Shown piece after piece: positions 1-8,015 of a DNA stretch of 41,009 bases. The notes under the pieces were generated by a model. It saw only the letters and a program-made list of their open reading frames with translations. It was not told where the DNA came from and ran no database searches. The translations under genes were made by a program, and so were the position numbers. Positions within the stretch are counted from its first letter, which is position 1; every line of letters begins with the position of its first letter. Source of the DNA: Alistipes sp. (GTDB lineage Bacteria; Bacteroidota; Bacteroidia; Bacteroidales; Rikenellaceae); contig JAGAOZ010000026.1 in NCBI GenBank assembly GCA_017623505.1, positions 1 to 41,009 on the forward strand, in the 5' to 3' direction.

Positions 1-157
1 ACTGCGTGGCAATCTACCTTTTATTACTCGGCCTCGCTGATACTTACTTTTTAGTTTTTAGTGTTTAGTTTTTACTTTTCAGCTCGTATAAGGTAGATTC
101 CCATCGCCTGCTGCGCAGTCGGGGAATGACGTTTTATTATTAGTTTTTACTTTTGGC

Positions 158-220
158 AAGACCTAAAGGTCTTCCCTTAGTTGCTCTCGCTCGGCATAGC
201 TCAAGTAAACTTGGCTCTGC
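158..220 (+). repeat. Two-hairpin dispersed repeat, copy A
   Basis: Hairpin 1 is AAGACC, loop TAAA, GGTCTT (158-173). A 20-base spacer ending in GCTCTCGCTCG follows. Hairpin 2 pairs GCATAGCTCAAGT (194-206) with ACTTGGCTCTGC (209-220). Copy B follows at once, so the pair is a tandem duplication with a period of about 84 bases. Confidence 0.75.
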
Positions 221-243
221 CCTCGCTTACTCGCAACTTTGGC

Positions 244-304
244 AAGGCTGGCGCCTTCCCTTAGTTGCTTCCGCTCGGCATAGCTCAAGTAAACTTGGCT
301 CTGC
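244..304 (+). repeat. Two-hairpin dispersed repeat, copy B
   Basis: Hairpin 1 is AAGGC, loop TGGC, GCCTT (244-257). It differs in sequence from copy A but is still paired. Hairpin 2 (278-290 with 293-304) is identical to copy A. The 20-base spacer is kept, with two changes. Confidence 0.75.
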
Positions 305-344
305 CCTCGCTTACTCGCAACTTTCACTTTTTACTTTTCAGTTT

Positions 345-902
345 TCACTTTTCACTTTTAATCAGCGCGCACATACGGTCCCTGGCGCGGTGGATGCGGG
401 TCTTGACGGTGCCCATCGGGAGTTGCAGCTTTTCGGCTATCTCGTCATAGGAATAATCCTCCAAAAATCGCATTTTAAAGAGCGTACGATATTGCTCGGG
501 CAGGGAGCTTATATAGTGCTCAATCTGGCTGCGTTGTTGTAGGCTGATAAGCTTCTCCTCAGGGGAGGGAGCACTCGCCCAGGGGGCTGTAAAACGCTCA
601 TCTATCGGCAAATCCTCCTGTCGGCGACGCTCGAAGTCGATATGTGTGTTACGGGCTATGGTGTATACCCATTGGCCGAAGGTGTAGCTCTCAGAGTAGC
701 GGTGTAGATTTATGTAAACTTTGATAAAAGTCTCTTGCAGTAAATCGTCGGCATCGCTGGCTGTGCTCATGCGTTGCATAAACAGACGACGTATCGCCTC
801 GCTATAACGCGTAAAGAGGTATTCGAAGGCTGTATGGTCGCCGTCGAGTGATAGTTTGACAAGCTCTCTATCCTCAGCAATTATGTAATCGACTATTTCC
901 AC
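345..902 (-). CDS. ECF-type RNA polymerase sigma factor
   Basis: This is a 185-residue sigma-70 factor of the extracytoplasmic-function class. Region 2 spans roughly residues 18-95 and includes DADDLLQETFIKVY and the FGQWVYTIARN core-binding helix. Region 4 spans about 125-178, with LPEQYRTLFKMRF followed by a helix-turn-helix (YSYDEIAEKLQLPMGTVKTR). The GTG start at 902 overlaps the end of the upstream glycosyltransferase gene by 10 bases, so the two are probably co-transcribed. No anti-sigma gene lies beside it, so its signal is unknown. The last codons (IKSEK) and the TGA stop lie inside an AT-rich 7-base repeat (321-362), so the C-terminus has apparently been reset by repeat sequence. The family call is secure; the regulon is unknown. 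Confidence 0.93.
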   Translation of the reverse strand: MEIVDYIIAEDRELVKLSLDGDHTAFEYLFTRYSEAIRRLFMQRMSTASDADDLLQETFIKVYINLHRYSESYTFGQWVYTIARNTHIDFERRRQEDLPIDERFTAPWASAPSPEEKLISLQQRSQIEHYISSLPEQYRTLFKMRFLEDYSYDEIAEKLQLPMGTVKTRIHRARDRMCALIKSEK

Positions 903-2050
903 GCCGAAGGGTCTTTATGGATAAGTTTGATTCGCAGGTAGAGCATCATCAGCGGATGGAATATATCGAAGAGGATATAACGTGCGCCGATAGCGCGCTC
1001 GCCCAGTCGCTTGGCTATCGCCTTGGCGTTATGCAATGCCACCGCAAAGCGGATAAGCAGCAGCAGAGCTGTGGCTATCTTGACCTCCAAAGGCATAAAA
1101 ATCAAGGCTGCCAAAGCCACCAGGAAGAAAAGTATATGGCTGCGCAGGTCCCACTCCACGCCATTGCGTGCCCATTGTGGGTAGAGGTGTGAAGCTGAGC
1201 CGTAGTAGCGCAGCTGAGCTATCCACCAGCCCAATCCGCCCCATTGACGCTCATCGACAGTCGCCTTGGGTGTCATCACGATACTTGTGTTCTTGCGGCG
1301 TGCCACCTTAGCCATAAAGAGGTCATTCTCGCCGATATTCATATTGAGGTGAGAGAAGCCGTTAGCCTCGAAATAGACGCTCTTGGTGAGGCCGAAATTG
1401 CTACGTGACGAGTTATATATCTTGCCCTTGACGGCATCTGCAAGCCAATACATTGCCGTCTGCATACGTGACATACGTATCATATAGCTACCCAAGCCTG
1501 CGTTCTGCTCGATAGCGGTGTAGCCCAGAACAACCTCGCCTCGCATAAAGCCCTTACCCATCATCGCCAGCCACTCGTCGCCCGACGGGGTAACGTTTGC
1601 AGCACTGATAATAATATGGTTATTCATCGACGACTTTATACCGAGATTTATCGCCTGCTTAGGTGAGATGGGGAAGCGGGGGTTGTACTCCAGCTTAGAG
1701 ATGCGCAGGTTGCTGTATTGCAGGCGCATCGCCTCCAGCTCCTCGTAGAAGTCGCCATTTGTGCCGATGAAGATTATCACCAACTCATACCCTGGCTCAT
1801 AACGCTGTTGCAGGAAGCGTGGCAGACGCTCGTGTATGAAGCCGAAATCCTCTGACATCAAGGGTATTACCACCGAGATAGGGGGCGCATCATTGAGTCG
1901 TTTCTTGCGCTTCGAGTTCTTGTATTTGGCGATCTTGCCGTAGCGTACGGCGTGGTAGTAAATCTGTATGAAAAAGAGGATAAGCAGCAGGGCGATTAGT
2001 GTCGTTCCTGCCCAGCCGTAGTGTGCTATTATATAGTCAAAAATCTGCAT
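893..2050 (-). CDS. Membrane-bound GT2-family glycosyltransferase
   Basis: The product is about 385 residues. An N-terminal membrane segment spans about residues 14-35, followed by a basic stretch and a GT-A fold (PPISVVIPL, then an ENDLFMAKVA acidic motif and RQWGGLGWW, resembling the ED and QxxRW motifs of processive GT2 enzymes). Two hydrophobic helices follow near residues 300-345. It probably transfers a sugar from a nucleotide donor at the inner face of the cytoplasmic membrane; donor and acceptor cannot be read from sequence. I chose the ATG at 2050. A longer GTG frame from 2077 would begin inside the promoter -7 box at 2077-2084, so it cannot be in the transcript. The gene overlaps the ECF sigma gene. 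Confidence 0.85.
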   Translation of the reverse strand: MQIFDYIIAHYGWAGTTLIALLLILFFIQIYYHAVRYGKIAKYKNSKRKKRLNDAPPISVVIPLMSEDFGFIHERLPRFLQQRYEPGYELVIIFIGTNGDFYEELEAMRLQYSNLRISKLEYNPRFPISPKQAINLGIKSSMNNHIIISAANVTPSGDEWLAMMGKGFMRGEVVLGYTAIEQNAGLGSYMIRMSRMQTAMYWLADAVKGKIYNSSRSNFGLTKSVYFEANGFSHLNMNIGENDLFMAKVARRKNTSIVMTPKATVDERQWGGLGWWIAQLRYYGSASHLYPQWARNGVEWDLRSHILFFLVALAALIFMPLEVKIATALLLLIRFAVALHNAKAIAKRLGERAIGARYILFDIFHPLMMLYLRIKLIHKDPSAWK

Positions 2051-2076
2051 TGCTTCTATTGTGAAAAAATATCCCA

Positions 2077-2109
2077 CAAAGATAATACAAATAGCTCGGA
2101 TATGCCAAA
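2077..2109 (-). promoter_or_regulatory. Bacteroidetes-type promoter of the glycosyltransferase-sigma unit
   Basis: On the minus strand, TTTG (2106-2109) is separated by 21 bases from TATCTTTG (2077-2084). This matches the TTTG / TAnnTTTG consensus. It excludes the GTG at 2077 as a start codon. Confidence 0.7.
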
Positions 2110-2238
2110 ATTATAGTGCTAAATTTAGCGTGTCAAGTCATCTTTTTTTTGGTCGGAGTGTGGGGATGAGGTGTGATGCTACGAGGCTCTTTATGGCGAG
2201 AGTTGTGGTGATGGGAGCGTAGTGGGTGTGTGGTCATA

Positions 2239-2279
2239 GGGAAAACGCTTTGCTTTTAAGCAAAATATTTGGTTTTCCC
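2239..2279. promoter_or_regulatory. Long palindrome overlapping the tgt promoter
   Basis: Outer arms GGGAAAAC (2239-2246) and GTTTTCCC (2272-2279) enclose a perfect inner inverted repeat, TTTGCTT / AAGCAAA (2249-2255 and 2258-2264). The right part covers the -33 box of the tgt promoter. No gene ends here, so a terminator role is unlikely; an operator or cruciform is more plausible. Confidence 0.5.
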
Positions 2280-2299
2280 CTTTGGTTGTTGTATCTTTG
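2268..2299 (+). promoter_or_regulatory. Promoter of the tgt operon
   Basis: TTTG (2268-2271), a 20-base spacer and TATCTTTG (2292-2299) match the Bacteroidetes consensus. The leader to the tgt ATG is about 45 bases. Confidence 0.75.
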
Positions 2300-2351
2300 T
2301 ACGATTATATACCTCTGGATTATTGGAGGCTGTTAAGATTTAATTGAAGAG

Positions 2352-3482
2352 ATGAAATTTACACTACAATATAATGCTCCCTCGTCGAAGGCTCGTGCGG
2401 GTGTGATTCAGACCGACCACGGTGAGATTCAGACCCCGATTTTTATGCCTGTGGGTACCGCTGCGGCGATGAAGGGTATCTTCCATCGTGACCTTAAGCA
2501 GGATGCTAAGGCACAGATTATCCTTGCCAACACCTACCACCTCTACCTCCGCCCCGGTATGGAGATTTTGGAGCAGGCAGGAGGTGTTCACCGCTTCTCG
2601 ACATGGGATGGTCCGATGCTGACCGACAGCGGAGGTTTCCAGGTATTCTCGCTCTCGGATTGCCGTAAGCTCAAGGAGGAGGGATGCCACTTCCGCTCAC
2701 ATATCGACGGCTCGAAGCATCTGTTTACGCCGGAGAGTGTGATAGATACCGAGCGTACGATAGGTGCCGATATTATGATGGCCTTTGACGAGTGTCCTCC
2801 GGGGGATGCTCCACGTGAGTATGCCGCTAAGTCTTTGGCACTCACAGAGCGTTGGCTGGAGCGTTGTTTTAACCGTTACCACCAAACTGCGCCTAAGTGG
2901 GGGCACTATCAGTCGTTGTTCCCTATCGTGCAGGGCTGTGCCTATCCCGACTTGCGTGCCAAGGCGGCAGAGAATGTGCAGCAGTATGATGCCGACGGCT
3001 ACGCTATTGGCGGTTTGGCTGTGGGAGAGCCTACTGAGGTGATGTATGCGATGATTGAGGTTGTCAATGCTGTGCTTCCGCTGGATAAACCACGCTATCT
3101 GATGGGTGTGGGTACGCCGATAAATATCTTGGAGGGTATAGACCGTGGTGTAGATATGTTCGACTGTGTGATGCCGACGCGCAATGGCCGTAATGGTCAG
3201 ATTTTCACTTCGGAGGGTACTATCAACCTGCGCAATAAGAAGTGGGAGAATGACTTCTCGCCGCTGGATGAGAATGGCGTCAGCTTTGTCGATAAGCAGT
3301 ACTCTAAGGCCTACGTTCACCACCTTGTTGTCTGTGGGGAGATGCTCGGAGCGCAGATTGCCTCGTTGCATAACGTAGCCTTCTATCTGTGGCTGGTGGG
3401 TGAGGCTCGCCGTCATATCATTGCGGGCGACTTTGCCGAGTGGAAGAGTGCGATGGTCGAGAAACTTGCTCGCAGATTATAA
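2352..3482 (+). CDS. tgt: Queuine tRNA-ribosyltransferase (tRNA-guanine transglycosylase)
   Basis: This cytoplasmic enzyme swaps guanine-34 of GUN-anticodon tRNAs for the queuosine precursor preQ1. The 376 residues show the family TIM barrel: DSGGFQVF with the catalytic Asp near residue 92, IVQG (192-195), GYAIGGLAVGE (216-226) and VDMFDCVMPTR (267-277), which carries the nucleophilic Asp. Length is normal. The segment that usually holds the three zinc-binding cysteines (CxCxxC) reads GVSFVD near 309-314, although the later His (SLHN, 340) is kept. This may be usual for the lineage. It is the first gene of the plus-strand run and is followed 11 bases later by the permease gene. Confidence 0.95.
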   Translation: MKFTLQYNAPSSKARAGVIQTDHGEIQTPIFMPVGTAAAMKGIFHRDLKQDAKAQIILANTYHLYLRPGMEILEQAGGVHRFSTWDGPMLTDSGGFQVFSLSDCRKLKEEGCHFRSHIDGSKHLFTPESVIDTERTIGADIMMAFDECPPGDAPREYAAKSLALTERWLERCFNRYHQTAPKWGHYQSLFPIVQGCAYPDLRAKAAENVQQYDADGYAIGGLAVGEPTEVMYAMIEVVNAVLPLDKPRYLMGVGTPINILEGIDRGVDMFDCVMPTRNGRNGQIFTSEGTINLRNKKWENDFSPLDENGVSFVDKQYSKAYVHHLVVCGEMLGAQIASLHNVAFYLWLVGEARRHIIAGDFAEWKSAMVEKLARRL

Positions 3483-3493
3483 TTTGTTTGGCT

Positions 3494-4606
3494 ATGAAGA
3501 GAGGTTTTCATATATCGTTTCCGGGATTCAGAACTTTAGACCGCTATATCTTGCGTAAGTTCTTGGGTACCTACATCTTTGCAATCACCATTATCACCAT
3601 TATCCTGGTTGTCTTTGACTATGCCGAGCGTGTTGATGACTTTACGGCGACGCACGCACCGATGTCGAAGGTCATCTTCGACTACTATATTAACTTCATT
3701 CCGGAGTTTATCAACCAGTTTAGTGGTCTGTTTACCTTCATCTCGGTAATCTTCTTCACCTCGAAGATGGCCTACCAAACCGAGATTGTGGCTATGTTGT
3801 CGGGCGGTATGAGTTTCAAGCGTCTGATGTGGCCCTATTTTGTCGGCTCGTTTGCTATTATGGCTCTCTCGCTCTCGCTTAACTTGTGGGTTATTCCCGA
3901 CTCGCAGATTAAGTGTGAGGAGTTCCGCCAGACCTATATCCCTAAAAAGAAAAATATGCAGTATGACCGCCATAGCTACCGCCAAATCAACCCTGGCGAG
4001 TTCTTCTATGTGCGAGGCTTCGGTAGGGATAATAAGGCAGCATATATGGTCTTGGAGAAGCACGACTCGACGGCTATTGTCGCTTCGCTGGAGGCTGCTA
4101 ATGTCAGCGTAGACCCTAAGACCCGCCGTTGGAAGGCAGAGCGTTATATCCAACGTACTATGGCCGAGGATGGCTCGGTAAGCTTCATCCAAAGCCGAGA
4201 TTTGGACACCCTGATAAACATCGACGTTCGTGAGTTGGGTATCATCGAGAGTGTGATTAAGACGATGAAGATTGAGGAGCTTGTGGAGTTCACCCAGGAG
4301 CAGAAGGCCAAAGGTGCCGACTATATCAACGTGCTGGAGGTGGAGGTGCACCGCCGCTTTGCCTACCCTATGGCGACCTTTATCTTGACGCTTATCGGCG
4401 TGTCGCTCTCATCACGTAAGGTGCGTGGTGGTACAGGATTGCATATCGGCGTAGGTATCACCCTCTGCTTCTCGTATATCATGCTCAGCCGTGTCTTTGA
4501 GGAGTTTGGTAAGAGCGGCTCGATGGATGTGGGATGGGCTGTGTGGATGCCTAATATAGTCTTCCTCATAATTGGTATTTGGTTGTACCGTAAAGCACCT
4601 AAATAA
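3494..4606 (+). CDS. LptF/LptG (YjgP/YjgQ) family permease
   Basis: The 370-residue product has the family plan: N-terminal hydrophobic helices after LDRYILRKFLGTYIFA, a long soluble periplasmic middle (about residues 95-265), and further helices near the C-terminus (YPMATFILTLIGVSLSSRK). Members of this family form the membrane part of the LptB2FG machine that extracts lipopolysaccharide. Bacteroidetes often carry two such proteins, and I cannot say which this is. The start at 3494 avoids the long overlap with tgt that an upstream in-frame ATG at 3440 would give. The stop TAA overlaps the ATG of mqnE by one base. Confidence 0.9.
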   Translation: MKRGFHISFPGFRTLDRYILRKFLGTYIFAITIITIILVVFDYAERVDDFTATHAPMSKVIFDYYINFIPEFINQFSGLFTFISVIFFTSKMAYQTEIVAMLSGGMSFKRLMWPYFVGSFAIMALSLSLNLWVIPDSQIKCEEFRQTYIPKKKNMQYDRHSYRQINPGEFFYVRGFGRDNKAAYMVLEKHDSTAIVASLEAANVSVDPKTRRWKAERYIQRTMAEDGSVSFIQSRDLDTLINIDVRELGIIESVIKTMKIEELVEFTQEQKAKGADYINVLEVEVHRRFAYPMATFILTLIGVSLSSRKVRGGTGLHIGVGITLCFSYIMLSRVFEEFGKSGSMDVGWAVWMPNIVFLIIGIWLYRKAPK

Positions 4607-5691
4607 TGAGTAGTGTTGAGCATATAATCCGTGCTGTCGAGCAGGGTGAGCGATTGCAGGCTGATGCTGCGCTGACGCTGTGGCGTGAGGCGCCACTGTG
4701 GCGGTTGGCGGAGCTGGCTTTGGAGCGCAAGAGGGCTGTGAGTGGCGATAAGGTCTACTATAACCGTAATTTCCACCTTGAGCCTACCAACATATGCGTC
4801 TTTAATTGTAAGTTCTGTTCGTATCGTCGTCCAAAGGGTAGTGCCGAGGCGTGGGATATGTCGATGGATGATGTTATGCGCTACGTGGAGTGTTATCGCG
4901 GCAGTGGCGTTACGGAGGTCCACATTGTCGGTGGAGTCCACCCTGAGCACGATATATACTACTACGTGGAGATGATTCGCCGCATCAAGGAGCTGTTGCC
5001 GCAGGTGGCAGTTAAGGCCTTTACCGCTATCGAGCTATCGTATATGATACGTCGGGCGGGCTTGAGCCTTGACGAGGGCCTTCGCCTCTTGATTCAGGCA
5101 GGTATGGAGGCCATTCCGGGTGGTGGCGCAGAGATTTTTGACGAGCAGATACGCGAGCAGATATGCCCCGAAAAGGGCTCTACTGAAGAGTGGTTGGAGG
5201 TGCACCGTACGGCTCACCGTTTGGGCCTTAAGACCAACGCCACGATGCTCTATGGCCATATTGAGAGCCTGGAACACCGTATCGACCATTTGATGCGCCT
5301 GAGGGCTTTGCAGGACGAGACGTCGGGTTTCAATGCCTTTATCCCGCTCAAGTACCGCAACTCCGGTAACTCACTCTCCGCGCTTGGCGAGGTGCCGATT
5401 GTCGATGACCTGCGTACGTTGGCTATGAGCCGTCTTGTGTTGGATAATGTGCCTCACATCAAGGCCTATTGGGTGATGTATGGTAAGCAGACAACCGAGT
5501 TGGCACTATCGTTTGGTGCCGATGATATTGACGGTACGATTGACGACTCGACCAAGATATACTCTATGGCGGGTGCCGAGGAGCAACGCCCCAAGATGAG
5601 TGTAGCTGAGATGCACGCTATGGTTGAGAGGGTAGGCCTGCGCGCTGTCGAGAGAGATACGATGTATAATGAGATAACAGATAAAAAATAG
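4606..5691 (+). CDS. mqnE: Aminofutalosine synthase (radical SAM)
   Basis: MqnE joins 3-[(1-carboxyvinyl)oxy]benzoate to SAM-derived adenosine, giving aminofutalosine in the futalosine route to menaquinone. The 361-residue protein has the radical-SAM cluster motif CVFNCKFC (Cys 64, 68 and 71). It also has family blocks VGGVHPE, IPGGGAEIFDEQIREQICP and HRTAHRLGLKTNATMLYGH, and a C-terminal SFGADDIDGTI segment. The wording of these blocks fits MqnE better than its relative MqnC. The start overlaps the preceding stop as TAATG. The other mqn genes are not in the window. Confidence 0.93.
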   Translation: MSSVEHIIRAVEQGERLQADAALTLWREAPLWRLAELALERKRAVSGDKVYYNRNFHLEPTNICVFNCKFCSYRRPKGSAEAWDMSMDDVMRYVECYRGSGVTEVHIVGGVHPEHDIYYYVEMIRRIKELLPQVAVKAFTAIELSYMIRRAGLSLDEGLRLLIQAGMEAIPGGGAEIFDEQIREQICPEKGSTEEWLEVHRTAHRLGLKTNATMLYGHIESLEHRIDHLMRLRALQDETSGFNAFIPLKYRNSGNSLSALGEVPIVDDLRTLAMSRLVLDNVPHIKAYWVMYGKQTTELALSFGADDIDGTIDDSTKIYSMAGAEEQRPKMSVAEMHAMVERVGLRAVERDTMYNEITDKK

Positions 5692-5696
5692 ATACT

Positions 5697-6917
5697 ATGG
5701 AGAACCCACAACGTGAGATAAAAAGACCTCAGCGTCGAGTTGTTCGTCGCCCACAAACAGCCTCTGCCGCGCAGAGTTCCCGGAGTCCGAAAGGCTCTGG
5801 TCAGGCGAAGCCTACGTTTTGGAGTAAAGTTGTAGGCGGAATCGGTAAGTTCCGTCGCTCGTGGCCTATATTGTTTAACCTGCTGGTGATTTCTGCCATC
5901 TTCTTTGGTGTTGTCTACCTGTCGGAGTTTGCTATGAATATCTTTACACGCCACGGTCAGCGTATCGAGGTGCCTAATTTCTTAGGAGAGAATGTTCGTG
6001 ATGCCGAGCCTATGGCCAAGACTAAGGATATGGAGATTATCATCAGCGACTCACTCTATATCCCTGGTTATGAGGGCGGTATTATCGTAGACCAGCTGCC
6101 TCGTGGTGGTGCTATGGTCAAGAGTGGCCGTAAGATTTACGTTACGATAAACTCCTTTACGCAGAAGAAGGTGCGTGTTCCGTATGTCGCAGGTCGCTCA
6201 TTGCGTCAAGCAAAGAATATGTTGGAGATTGCGGGTCTGGGTATTGATAAACTTATCTATGAGCCCGATTTGGCCACCAACTACGTCTTGGCTGAGGTGG
6301 TACGCGGTGTTACGATGAAAAGCAATAGTGAGATAGATATTGAGGTCGGTTCGGGTGTCGTGTTGAAGGTGGGTGTCAATCCGGAGGAGAACGAAACTAT
6401 CGTGCCAAAGGTCATTGGCTGCTCGTTGCGTGAGGCTTGTAGCCGTCTGTGGGAGCAGGGCCTCAATGTGGGTAAAGTGAGCTTCGATGAGGGTATCAAT
6501 AAACTCAGCGAGAAGGATGCCCGTGTCTATATGCAGTCTATCAACAATAACGTCCATACCACCCTGGGCCGTAGTGTCGATTTGAGCCTTACACTCGATA
6601 TGGAGAAGGTGGGCGAGAAGAATCTGGTTGCCGACCGTGCCGTTGCTCAACCTATGAAGGATGTTAGCCAGAATCTCGATGCCATAGAGCCAACTGCGGA
6701 GCCTGCCCAGGAGGCAGAGGAGGCTGCCCAGGCGGAGCCGGCAGAAAATGTGGAGGCTGCCGCTGAGCCCGCTACGGAGGCTGTGATGCCTGCCGAGAGT
6801 GTTGAGTCGGAGCCTGCTCAGGAGCAGAGTTTGACTACAGATAATGCCCTTGTAAATGCTCTGCGTGAGAATAATCAGGCGGAGGTTGTCGAGAGTGAGG
6901 AGGACGAATTTTTCTAA
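5697..6917 (+). CDS. PASTA-domain membrane protein
   Basis: The 406-residue protein has a basic cytoplasmic N-terminus (1-55), one membrane helix (about 56-78) and three PASTA repeats outside the membrane (about 88-153, 158-228 and 236-305). A 100-residue Ala/Glu/Pro-rich low-complexity tail follows. PASTA repeats in Ser/Thr kinases and penicillin-binding proteins bind peptidoglycan fragments. Here no kinase or transpeptidase domain is attached, so it is probably a cell-wall sensor or scaffold. It lies 5 bases after mqnE and 3 bases before the pseudouridine synthase gene, so it is clearly in the same operon. Confidence 0.88.
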   Translation: MENPQREIKRPQRRVVRRPQTASAAQSSRSPKGSGQAKPTFWSKVVGGIGKFRRSWPILFNLLVISAIFFGVVYLSEFAMNIFTRHGQRIEVPNFLGENVRDAEPMAKTKDMEIIISDSLYIPGYEGGIIVDQLPRGGAMVKSGRKIYVTINSFTQKKVRVPYVAGRSLRQAKNMLEIAGLGIDKLIYEPDLATNYVLAEVVRGVTMKSNSEIDIEVGSGVVLKVGVNPEENETIVPKVIGCSLREACSRLWEQGLNVGKVSFDEGINKLSEKDARVYMQSINNNVHTTLGRSVDLSLTLDMEKVGEKNLVADRAVAQPMKDVSQNLDAIEPTAEPAQEAEEAAQAEPAENVEAAAEPATEAVMPAESVESEPAQEQSLTTDNALVNALRENNQAEVVESEEDEFF

Positions 6918-6920
6918 TCA

Positions 6921-8015
6921 ATGAGTGCCGTGGAGGATATATTGGAGCAGGAGGTTCTGTTGGAGGATGAGTTGTTGGATGATGAGTCTGCGCTGAGTGA
7001 TTCGTCCGATGAGATGTTCGAGCACTTCTCTATCGTTGTCGATAAGGGCCAGAAGATGTTGCGTCTGGATAAGTTCCTTGTGGACCGTATGGAGCATTGT
7101 TCCCGTAACCGCATCCAGCAGGCGGCAGATAGTGGCCTGCTGCTTGTCAATGGCGTGGCTGCCAAGTCAAGCTATAAGGTTAAGCCTTTGGACCATATCA
7201 CCTTCGTTATGCCCTATCCTAAGCGCGAGTTGGAGATTATTCCGGAGGATATTCCGCTTAATATAGTCTACGAGGATGACTCTCTTATTATCGTAAATAA
7301 GCAACCCGGTATGGTTGTCCACCCCGGCTGTGGTAACTATACAGGTACGTTGGTCAATGCTCTGACCTTCTACCTTAAAGATATACCCCTTTTCCAGAAG
7401 GGCGATATGCGTGCCGGATTGGTGCACCGTATCGACAAAGATACCTCCGGTCTGTTGGTTATTGCCAAGACCGATGAGGCTCATACGCGCCTTGCCAAAC
7501 AGTTCTTTGACCACACTATCCACCGTCGTTATGTAGCCCTTGTATGGGGCAATTTCGAGGAGGATGAGGGCACTATTGTAGGCAATATAGGTCGTAATCC
7601 GCGTGACCGTCAGCAGATGTATGTCTTTGCCGATGGCTCGGATGGCAAGCACGCCGTTACGCACTATAAGGTGCTGCGTCGCTATGGCTATGTAACGCTT
7701 GTCGAGTGCCGTTTGGAGACGGGCCGTACCCACCAAATCCGTGTTCACATGGCATGGAAGGGCCATCCACTCTTTAACGATGCCCGCTATGGTGGCGACA
7801 GGATTTTGAAGGGCACAACATTCTCAAAGTATAAGCAGTTCATCGAAAACTGTTTCTCGCTGCTGCCTCGTCAGGCCCTGCACGCCCGCTCGTTGGGCTT
7901 TGTGCACCCTGCTACGGGCAAGGATGTATGCTTCGAGAGTGAGTTGCCGAATGACCTAAAGAGTGTTATCGAGAAGTGGGAGATGTATTGTTCATCACGA
8001 AACCTTGAGGAGTAA
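6921..8015 (+). CDS. rluD: RluD-family 23S rRNA pseudouridine synthase
   Basis: The 364-residue enzyme has an S4 RNA-binding domain (about 47-95, LRLDKFLVDRM) and a catalytic domain with HRIDKDTSGLLV, in which Asp172 is the expected nucleophile. Further family motifs are ETGRTHQIRVHM and HARSLGF. It isomerises uridines in large-subunit rRNA; the exact position is inferred from family. The first 35 residues are strongly acidic and longer than in enterobacterial RluD. The stop overlaps the ygiQ start as TAATG, which indicates translational coupling. Confidence 0.92.
   Translation: MSAVEDILEQEVLLEDELLDDESALSDSSDEMFEHFSIVVDKGQKMLRLDKFLVDRMEHCSRNRIQQAADSGLLLVNGVAAKSSYKVKPLDHITFVMPYPKRELEIIPEDIPLNIVYEDDSLIIVNKQPGMVVHPGCGNYTGTLVNALTFYLKDIPLFQKGDMRAGLVHRIDKDTSGLLVIAKTDEAHTRLAKQFFDHTIHRRYVALVWGNFEEDEGTIVGNIGRNPRDRQQMYVFADGSDGKHAVTHYKVLRRYGYVTLVECRLETGRTHQIRVHMAWKGHPLFNDARYGGDRILKGTTFSKYKQFIENCFSLLPRQALHARSLGFVHPATGKDVCFESELPNDLKSVIEKWEMYCSSRNLEE

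Larger units (their letters stand above)
1..344. repeat. Repeat-rich left-edge intergenic region
   Basis: No gene is supported here. A 10-base inverted repeat pairs 11-20 with 90-99. A second hairpin pairs ATTCCC (97-102) with GGGAAT (122-127). AT-rich units with a 7-base period lie at 48-82, 144-157 and 321-362. Two copies of a two-hairpin repeat lie at 158-220 and 244-304. The reading frames that cross this region consist of repeat sequence and resemble no protein family. Confidence 0.75.

Noticed and set aside
158-304. CRISPR-like array at the left edge
   Set aside because: Only two tandem units, spacers nearly identical, no cas genes, and further single copies lie far away. It is a dispersed hairpin repeat.
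153-542. Open frame on the plus strand across the left repeats
   Set aside because: It consists of repeat sequence and the antisense of the sigma-factor gene, with duplicated peptide blocks and no family resemblance.
2051-2077. GTG start at 2077 for the glycosyltransferase
   Set aside because: The GTG overlaps the TATCTTTG promoter box, so it would not be in the mRNA; ATG 2050 is used.
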